DNA of 11,278 nucleotides, taken from Puniceicoccales bacterium (GTDB taxonomy: Bacteria; Verrucomicrobiota; Verrucomicrobiia; Opitutales; UBA953). The stretch spans positions 1 to 11,278 of the forward strand of contig JAITXH010000151.1 in the NCBI GenBank assembly GCA_031284845.1. Direction: 5' to 3'. Shown piece after piece: positions 5,571 to 11,278 of this stretch. The notes below the pieces were generated by a model. It searched no databases, was not told the DNA's origin, and was given only the letters and a program-made list of their open reading frames with translations. Within the stretch, counting starts at the first letter, position 1, and each line of letters starts with the position of its first letter. The position numbers were made by a program, and so were the translations under genes.

Positions 5571-7034
5571 ATGTCCTCTCTTCACCTCGACGGCATCCAA
5601 GGGCGTTACGACGCTGTCGTCATCGGCAGCGGCCTTGCCGGGCTGACCGGGGCAAACTGTCTCGCTAAACTCGGACACCGCGTTCTGCTGCTGGAGCACC
5701 ACCACCAGCTCGGTGGTCTCGCCACATGGTTCAAGCGCCCCGGCGGGCACACCTTCGATATCTCCCTGCACGGCTTCCCGCATGGCATGATCAAGTCCTG
5801 CCGCAAATACTGGACGCCGGCCATCGCTTCCGCCATCCACCAGCTCAAGGATGTCCGCTTCGTCAACCCGGAGTTCCAAATCCAGACCACCTTCGACCGG
5901 CAGGACTTCACCAGACTCCTCACGGAGACTTTTAAGGTGCCTGAAATACGCGTAGAGGCATTTTTTGAACACCTGCGCGGCATGAACTACTACGACCGCG
6001 ACACACGCACCACGGGCGAGCTTTTTGAAGAATTTTTCCCCGCCCGCCCTGATGTCCACCGCCTGCTCCTGGAGCCTATCGCCTACGCCAACGGGTCCAC
6101 GCTGGCCGACCCAGCCATCACCTTCGGCATCGTGTTTTCCAACTTCATGAGCAAGGGGGTTTTTATTTTTCAAGGCGGCACAGACACGCTCATCGCGCAG
6201 ATGACTGCCGAACTGCTCGCCAATGGCGTCGAAATCAGGCGCAGTTGTCTCGTCGAAAAAATTTACCTCGAAAACGGCCCGGACGGCCTGCCGCACACAC
6301 GCGGCGTCCGCGTCAAATCCACCCGAGACGGCGGCACGCGCGACATCGCATGCACCGCCGTGCTCTCCAACGCCAACATCAAAAACACCGTCCTGCGCCT
6401 CGCCGCTGGAGATCCCCTGCCCGCAGACCTCCTCGATGAAGCCCGTGCCGTGCGCGTCAACAACAGCTCCGCGCAAGTCTATATGGGCATCCGCGACGGC
6501 ATGGATATCCCCCGCATCGGCGACCTCGTCTTCACCTCCGAGGCAGCCCGCTTCTCCAGCGGAGAACTCGTGGATCTGCACACCACGAGCCGCACGCACA
6601 GCGTCTATTACCCGGACACGCGCCCGCATACCCGGACTCCGCGCTACGCCATCGTCACTTCGATAAACCAGCGCTGGCAGGACTGGGACGGGATGGATGC
6701 CGCCACCTACGCGCAAAATAAAGCACGCATCACCGAAGAAGCCTTTTCCGGGCTGGAAAAGCACATCCCCGACATCCGCTCCAGAGTGGACTGGGTCGAA
6801 GCGGCAAGCCCGCGCACCATCGAGCGCTACACGCGCCACTGGGAAGGTGCCTCATTTGGCACCAAGTTCGAAGGGCTGAAAGTGTCCCTGGAATTGCCAA
6901 AACACGCGCCGGGCCTCTTTCACGCCGGCTCCGTAGGCATCATCATGTCCGGCTGGCTGGGCGCGATTAATTACGGCGTGATCACCGCGGCAAAGATGGA
7001 TGCATTTTTGACCAGCAACACAGCGCCGGGCTAG
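5571..7034 (+). CDS. FAD-dependent oxidoreductase, phytoene desaturase / carotenoid isomerase-like
   Basis: The 487-residue product has an N-terminal dinucleotide-binding fold: YDAVVIGSGLAGLTGANCL (13-31), a GxGxxG signature, with acidic residue Glu42 closing the fold (VLLLEHHHQLGGLATWF). This is typical of the CrtI/CrtISO/retinol-saturase superfamily (COG1233 type). A central GGTDTLIAQM segment and a C-terminal block around GLFHAGSVGIIMSGWLGAINYG, where the family closes the FAD site, are also present. There is no signal peptide. The substrate cannot be told from sequence: carotenoid, another polyene or an unrelated lipid are all possible, and no other carotenoid genes are visible. The frame is open back to 5454, but I chose 5571 because the Rossmann fold begins 13 residues later and the upstream part is Pro-rich and not family-like. 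There is no clear Shine-Dalgarno. Confidence 0.85.
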   Translation: MSSLHLDGIQGRYDAVVIGSGLAGLTGANCLAKLGHRVLLLEHHHQLGGLATWFKRPGGHTFDISLHGFPHGMIKSCRKYWTPAIASAIHQLKDVRFVNPEFQIQTTFDRQDFTRLLTETFKVPEIRVEAFFEHLRGMNYYDRDTRTTGELFEEFFPARPDVHRLLLEPIAYANGSTLADPAITFGIVFSNFMSKGVFIFQGGTDTLIAQMTAELLANGVEIRRSCLVEKIYLENGPDGLPHTRGVRVKSTRDGGTRDIACTAVLSNANIKNTVLRLAAGDPLPADLLDEARAVRVNNSSAQVYMGIRDGMDIPRIGDLVFTSEAARFSSGELVDLHTTSRTHSVYYPDTRPHTRTPRYAIVTSINQRWQDWDGMDAATYAQNKARITEEAFSGLEKHIPDIRSRVDWVEAASPRTIERYTRHWEGASFGTKFEGLKVSLELPKHAPGLFHAGSVGIIMSGWLGAINYGVITAAKMDAFLTSNTAPG

Positions 7035-7044
7035 CCCCTTTTTT
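7028..7044 (+). terminator. Very short hairpin with T6 at the oxidoreductase stop
   Basis: The palindrome GGGCTAGCCC overlaps the TAG stop and is followed by C and TTTTTT. The stem is only three G-C pairs around CTAG, so at most it is a weak or partial terminator, and read-through into the mutase gene is likely. Confidence 0.22.
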
Positions 7045-7101
7045 GCTGTCCTTTTCACATCTCCCTGCATTCATTTCCACGCATAATCTTTCACTACACA
7101 A

Positions 7102-9078
7102 ATGACAAAAATTCTCACACTTGCTGCACAAGCGCGCCACGCTGGTAAACTGCTCCACGCCGCCTACGACAACCTCGCCGAATGGCTTCAAGCCGGATTC
7201 CTCCCCGAGTGGGCACTCCAGTCTCTTGAAGAACTCGCCAAACAGCAGGCATGGGGCGAGATCAACGACCGGTTTTTCAAAAAGCTCGCCTTCGGCACCG
7301 GAGGCATGCGCGGCCTGACTATCGGGCGCATCACCACTCAAGCCGAACTCGGCGTCCCCGGCCCGCAAGATACCCCTGCGCATCCCGCAGTCGGCGCCAA
7401 TAACCTCAACGACTTCACCCTTGTGCGGGCCACAATCGGCCTTTTCCGATACGTGGACGGCTGGCTCACCCGCCACAGCGTCTCCAGCCGCACCCGCAAG
7501 CCGCGCCTCGTGATCGCACACGATGTGCGCCACTTCTCCCGCCACTTCTGCGAACTGGCAGCCGGCGCATGGACGCAGCTCGGCGGCGAAGCCTTCATCT
7601 TCGACGGCCCCCGCTCTACACCACAATTAAGCTTCACCGTGCGCCACCTGCATGCCGACACCGGCATCGTCATCACAGCCTCCCACAACCCACCGTCTTA
7701 CAACGGCTTCAAATGTTACTTCAACGACGGCGCACAAGTCGTCCCCCCGCACGACTCCGGCATCATCGCCGAAGTAAACGCCGTGCGGCTCAGCGAGATC
7801 CCCTCGTTCTCCAATAAAGACCTCTCCTCCGTGCAATCCGTGCCGGTCTCAGCGGAAAACGCCTACCTCGCCCGCATCGCCGACAACGTGCTCGACAAAG
7901 ACATCATCGCCCGCGCCCGCCCCAACATCGTCTATACAAACATCCACGGCACAGGCGACGTGATGATCCTGCCCGCACTGGCGCGTTTTAACGCACGCGT
8001 CACCACCATCCCCGCCCAGCGCAGCCACGACCCGCGCTTCCCCACCGTCAAGTCGCCCAACCCGGAAAACGCAGAAGCATTCACTCTGGCACTCGAAACG
8101 GCTAAAAAAGAAAATGCCGACATCGTCATCGCCACCGATCCCGATGATGACCGCGTTGGCGCTGCCGTGCGCGAGCTCGATGGCTCTTACCGCCTAATCA
8201 CCGGCAACACCATCGGCAGCGCACTTGCCGCCTACCGCATCGCAAAAATGAAAGCCACCGGCATCATCCCGCAGGAAGGCTCACAACGCGCCACGCTGGT
8301 AAAAACATTTGTGACGACCCCCTTGCAGGACGCCATCGCCAAGGCCGAAAACATCCGCTGCGTGAACACCCTGACGGGCTTCAAGTGGATAGGAGCCAAA
8401 CTGCGCAAATATCAGGAAGAAGTGGAAAACGCCCTGCGCCTCCGCGGTGCCGGCTCCATTGATTACGATATCCTGCCCTGGAGCGAACACGCTACTTTGC
8501 TGCAACGCCACTCCACCTTTTTCGTCTTCGGCGGAGAAGAGAGCTACGGCTATCTCGGCACAGACAGCGTGCGCGACAAAGACGGCAATGCCGCCGCGCT
8601 CATGATTGTCGAACTCGCCGCCTGGCTAAAAGAGCAAGGGCTGACTTTCAGTGAGTATCTGGACCAGATTTACCTGCGTTGCGGTTTTTACACCGAAGAC
8701 CTTTTGAACATCGTCATGGAAGGCGCAGACGGTGCCGCCCGCATCCGGGCGATACTCGACAGCCTGCGAGACTCGCCGCCGAGCAGCGTGGATGGAGCCG
8801 CAGTTGTTTCATTTTTGGATTTCGGGCGCCAGGACATTACCGACACCGATGGCGATCCGGTGCCCAAAGAAGATTTTTTCTTTTTCACCCTCGACGATGG
8901 GCGGCGTTTCGCTGTGCGCGGCAGCGGCACCGAACCAAAGATAAAGTATTATCTATTTGCCGGTCTGCCGGTGAAGAACGCCGCCGCACTGGAAGAACGC
9001 AAGGCATTGGCTTCGCGCGCTCTAGCGAGCCTGAGGAGCAAGCTGAAGGCCGATGCCATCTACCGGTCAAAAAAATAA
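7102..9078 (+). CDS. Phosphoglucomutase/phosphomannomutase-family phosphosugar mutase
   Basis: The product is a cytoplasmic alpha-D-phosphohexomutase that would interconvert sugar 1- and 6-phosphates (or phosphopentoses), feeding glycogen, cell wall or nucleotide-sugar synthesis. All four family signatures are present. GTGGMRG lies near residue 70. The active-site loop ITASHNPPSYNGFK contains phosphorylatable Ser194. The Mg loop is ATDPDDDRVG (Asp346, Asp348 and Asp350). The sugar-specificity loop is FGGEESYGYLGTD (Gly477-Ser481). The C-terminal phosphate-binding loop is GSGTEPK (607-613). This signature set resembles the PGM2/PgcA branch. At 658 residues it is longer than the usual 560-610, with extra sequence before residue 150. 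It starts 67 bp after the oxidoreductase on the same strand, and a CATAAT (7082-7087) there could be a -10. No Shine-Dalgarno precedes the ATG. Confidence 0.94.
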   Translation: MTKILTLAAQARHAGKLLHAAYDNLAEWLQAGFLPEWALQSLEELAKQQAWGEINDRFFKKLAFGTGGMRGLTIGRITTQAELGVPGPQDTPAHPAVGANNLNDFTLVRATIGLFRYVDGWLTRHSVSSRTRKPRLVIAHDVRHFSRHFCELAAGAWTQLGGEAFIFDGPRSTPQLSFTVRHLHADTGIVITASHNPPSYNGFKCYFNDGAQVVPPHDSGIIAEVNAVRLSEIPSFSNKDLSSVQSVPVSAENAYLARIADNVLDKDIIARARPNIVYTNIHGTGDVMILPALARFNARVTTIPAQRSHDPRFPTVKSPNPENAEAFTLALETAKKENADIVIATDPDDDRVGAAVRELDGSYRLITGNTIGSALAAYRIAKMKATGIIPQEGSQRATLVKTFVTTPLQDAIAKAENIRCVNTLTGFKWIGAKLRKYQEEVENALRLRGAGSIDYDILPWSEHATLLQRHSTFFVFGGEESYGYLGTDSVRDKDGNAAALMIVELAAWLKEQGLTFSEYLDQIYLRCGFYTEDLLNIVMEGADGAARIRAILDSLRDSPPSSVDGAAVVSFLDFGRQDITDTDGDPVPKEDFFFFTLDDGRRFAVRGSGTEPKIKYYLFAGLPVKNAAALEERKALASRALASLRSKLKADAIYRSKK

Positions 9079-9341
9079 AAGAGACCCTGCCCGCTCTCCG
9101 TATTGCCCGTGCCAGCCTGTGTTCGTCTCCTCCTCCCTTGAGGCGCAACACACCCGCTGAGCAAAAAAATCTAATAAAGCCCGCCCTCGCGTGTCTTCAT
9201 TAGCGGGCGCGTTCCTGCTCGCCTCACGGGAAACCAAACAGCGTTGTCATGACATTTTCCACTTTCCCGCTTTCTTTAAACACAAAACGCGCAATCTTTT
9301 GTTTCTCGTTTCACCACCCGAAAAATTTTAAGCTATCCACA
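9079..9341. other. 263-bp gap between the mutase and the secreted-protein gene
   Basis: This gap is C/T-rich on the plus strand at first, then AT-richer towards the next gene. I see no gene in it. A pair of overlapping inverted repeats lies at 9171-9208. TTGTCA at 9244-9249 resembles a -35, but no -10 follows at the normal distance. No clear plus-strand terminator for the mutase is visible. Confidence 0.5.
9162..9208 (-). terminator. Overlapping alternative hairpins with U-tract, minus orientation
   Basis: Two inverted repeats share bases: GCCCGC (9179-9184) with GCGGGC (9203-9208), and CTAATAAAG (9171-9179) with CTTCATTAG (9195-9203). On the minus strand the second is a perfect 9-bp stem with one G-U, followed by AUUUUUUU. 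The first is followed by UUUAUUAGAUUUUUUU. The two stems exclude each other. No minus-strand gene lies to the right within the window, so the element could stop antisense transcription coming from the far side of the secreted-protein gene. Confidence 0.35.
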
Positions 9342-11278
9342 ATGAAAACACTCCGCTCCCTCCTCGCGCTCCTCGCCCTCGTGTCCGCCACTACACTCGC
9401 CGTCGCAGAAATAGCCCCCGCTACTTCGTTGTCGCCCATCCCACCGCACCCGTCCGCGCCAGCGGGTGCCACCATCTCCCTCCACGCCACCGTCCCCTCA
9501 CCCGGCGAGACCGTAGCGCCCGCATTCGCCACCGCCACGCTAAACCAAACTATCACGGTTGATGGCACCACCGGGGGCACCCCGCATACCGTCGTCGCCA
9601 CTGCCGAACTCTCCGCCCGCGTCCTCCAAGGCGAAGTCTCCCGCTTCACCTTCGCTTTCACGGGCAAGGAGAGCGTCGGAAAAGTCACCGGAGATAACGT
9701 CGCCTCTTGGGAAACACGCCGCACCGCCGACGGCGTCCGCCTCCTCGACATCTTCACGACCGCTCCGCTCAAGCCCAACACCACCTTCTCCGCCACCATC
9801 ACCTTCTCCGCCTACACGCTCGCAGGACGCACTACCGACGGTGCCGAAGGCGCATTCGCCGTCCCCGTGCTCTCGCTCCCCAAGAGCGATGCCATCACTG
9901 CCAGAACCGGTGCCCCGGCACATATCGTGCTCGACGGCACAGTAAACGTCGCCACTCACGAGATACCCGACGCAAAGCTCCACACACACGATGCTCTCTT
10001 CCGCGTCTCCCTGGCTCCCGACGCCACCGGATTGCGCTTCACTTACGACACCACCTCCGAGAAGCCCGCCCTGCTGCGCATCGCCTACACGCAAAAACCC
10101 TCCACCCTCGAGCAATTCGTGCTCGATGGCACGTTCGAGCCTAAGACCGATTCCCTCACCTTCACCTTGAGCGCCATCGCAAAAGTCCGCACCGCCGATG
10201 CCCTCCTCCCCATACTCCAAGGCCCCGTCGCCGTCATCCGTGAATCGGGCGATTCCGACGCATCCACCACCCCTTCAGCCAACCCTCGCCTCACTCTCAG
10301 CGGCGGCGGTTACGCACTCCAGTTCGACAAGCCCGGCGAATATCCCGTCAAGCTCCACTTGGTTGCCAAGCTCGACCACAAAGGCGATACCACCACCGTT
10401 CTTTTCACCATTCCCGGTGTCCCCATCGCCCCCATCACCCTCCGTGGTTTCCCCGCAGACACCCGCTTCTCCACCACCGACGACATGCCTGCGCTGTCCG
10501 CCCTGAAGACTGAAAAAGCACCCGGCAGTCTCACCTACACAGGTTATCTCTCGCCTCAAGGCCGGGCTGCGTTCTCCTGGACAAAAGCCAAGCCAGACAC
10601 CGATGCCCGCCTCTTTTTCTCCACCGAAGAAACCACCGAAATCACCGTCCGCCCCGGTCTCCTGCGCCAAAACGCCCGCTACCGCTACCAGATCCTTCAG
10701 GGCAAACTCGACAGCCTCCGCTTCTCGCTTTCCGGCGATGGCGAAATCCTTCGCGTCACCGGCGAGGATGTGCTCTCGTGGAAAGTCGAGGAAACCGGAA
10801 AAAAAGAAACCGGGAAAAAATCCGCCGCTGCTGCTCCCCGTGCCCTTGTCGTCCGTCTGGCCCAGCCAAAAACCGGCGATTACGCCCTGACCATTGACGC
10901 CCGCACGCCCCTTGGCGACTTCCCCCTCGACATCGCTCCGCTCTCCCTCGCCCCGCAAGATGGTGTGCGCCACAGCGGCTTCGTCCAAGTCGCCAATGAG
11001 GGAGCAGTCCGCCTCGAGTCCACGCCCCGCAGCGGCCTGACCCAAATCGCCCCCGCGCTCTTCCCCGCCAACCGCGCCTTCCCCGACGGCACCCAGCGCT
11101 TCGTCTATCGCGTCGCCGGTGCGCAGACGGCCCTGAGCATCCACGCCGACAACATCCTCCCCGAGGTCAACGTCTCCGCCCTCGCCCTCTACCGCATCAC
11201 CGAGAGCGACCTCTTCATTGACCTCGAAGCCGAGCTGGACGTGCGCGAAGCCCCCTTGCAGGAAATCACGGTGTCAGT
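9342..11278 (+). CDS. Secreted protein of unknown function with internal duplication (C-terminus outside window)
   Basis: An open frame of 645 codons from ATG 9342 runs off the right edge. Residues 1-22 form a signal peptide: Lys2 and Arg5, a hydrophobic core (LLALLALVSA), and AVA just before Glu23 as a probable signal peptidase I site. The mature part is Thr/Ala/Pro-rich with alternating hydrophobic residues, as in tandem beta-sandwich domains, and has no transmembrane segment so far. A 31-residue block recurs without gaps at residues 94-124 and 451-481, with 11 identities: LQG, a Phe, a Gly, VTG, Val and SW. A Lys/Ala-rich linker lies at 487-500. Near the end it reads LPEVNVSALALYRIT and ELDVREAPLQEI. 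I do not recognise the family. It may be a periplasmic or cell-surface protein. Its start is also without a Shine-Dalgarno. Confidence 0.82.
   Translation, partial: MKTLRSLLALLALVSATTLAVAEIAPATSLSPIPPHPSAPAGATISLHATVPSPGETVAPAFATATLNQTITVDGTTGGTPHTVVATAELSARVLQGEVSRFTFAFTGKESVGKVTGDNVASWETRRTADGVRLLDIFTTAPLKPNTTFSATITFSAYTLAGRTTDGAEGAFAVPVLSLPKSDAITARTGAPAHIVLDGTVNVATHEIPDAKLHTHDALFRVSLAPDATGLRFTYDTTSEKPALLRIAYTQKPSTLEQFVLDGTFEPKTDSLTFTLSAIAKVRTADALLPILQGPVAVIRESGDSDASTTPSANPRLTLSGGGYALQFDKPGEYPVKLHLVAKLDHKGDTTTVLFTIPGVPIAPITLRGFPADTRFSTTDDMPALSALKTEKAPGSLTYTGYLSPQGRAAFSWTKAKPDTDARLFFSTEETTEITVRPGLLRQNARYRYQILQGKLDSLRFSLSGDGEILRVTGEDVLSWKVEETGKKETGKKSAAAAPRALVVRLAQPKTGDYALTIDARTPLGDFPLDIAPLSLAPQDGVRHSGFVQVANEGAVRLESTPRSGLTQIAPALFPANRAFPDGTQRFVYRVAGAQTALSIHADNILPEVNVSALALYRITESDLFIDLEAELDVREAPLQEITVS
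9621..9713 (+). repeat. Protein repeat unit 1 of the secreted protein
   Basis: This encodes residues 94-124. The shared pattern with the second copy is hydrophobic-LQG, then F and G at fixed positions, then basic-VTG-acidic-x-V-x-SW. Confidence 0.65.
10692..10784 (+). repeat. Protein repeat unit 2 of the secreted protein
   Basis: This encodes residues 451-481, exactly 357 residues after unit 1. The alignment has no gap and 11 of 31 identities. The DNA of the two copies has diverged, so the duplication is old. Confidence 0.65.

Noticed and set aside
5262..6839. 525-codon minus-strand frame
   Set aside because: It covers the oxidoreductase gene in antisense and runs into the intergenic region. 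It has no recognisable domain, and the plus-strand frame has a clear FAD-binding fold.
9540..11144. Long minus-strand frames at 9540-10220 and 10275-11144
   Set aside because: Their Gly/Glu/Val-rich low-complexity composition is typical of the antisense of a GC-rich gene, and the plus strand has a signal peptide and a repeated domain.

Overview
The window reads as an ordinary chromosomal segment of a moderately GC-rich bacterium. I suspect Verrucomicrobiota (Opitutales-like), because of the long 'HRSWGFG' protein at the left edge, the style of the amino-acid genes and the rarity of Shine-Dalgarno sequences. No rRNA or marker gene confirms this. I see no phage, IS, CRISPR, integrase or toxin-antitoxin genes.

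Left half (1-5153), all on the minus strand, so transcription runs right to left. The order is tRNA-Val(UAC), then ilvH (small regulatory subunit of acetohydroxyacid synthase), ilvC (ketol-acid reductoisomerase), a strong intrinsic terminator, ilvB (large catalytic subunit), a pair of hairpins, and finally a large 5'-complete but truncated gene, possibly a GreA/GreB-type elongation factor with a long N-terminal extension. IlvB and IlvH form one enzyme that makes acetolactate or acetohydroxybutyrate, and IlvC converts these to the dihydroxy acids leading to Val, Ile and Leu. The two enzyme subunits are encoded apart, with ilvC and a terminator between them. A valine tRNA lies 24 bp before ilvH.

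Middle (5154-5570), 417 bp with no convincing gene. It holds several inverted repeats whose pairing is better on the minus strand, because G-U pairs there would be A-C mismatches on the plus strand. They end in a hairpin plus U-tract aimed at the tRNA gene. This is the best candidate for something undescribed: an orphan structured RNA or a long leader/attenuator for the tRNA-ilv unit. I cannot assign it to a known RNA family.

Right half (5571-11278), all on the plus strand: a FAD-dependent phytoene desaturase/carotenoid isomerase-like oxidoreductase, then a phosphoglucomutase/phosphomannomutase-family enzyme 67 bp downstream, then, after a 263-bp gap, a secreted protein of unknown function. 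That protein is cut by the window edge and carries a visible internal duplication.

Most start codons here have no purine-rich ribosome binding site. The left-edge gene is the exception, with AGGTGG.
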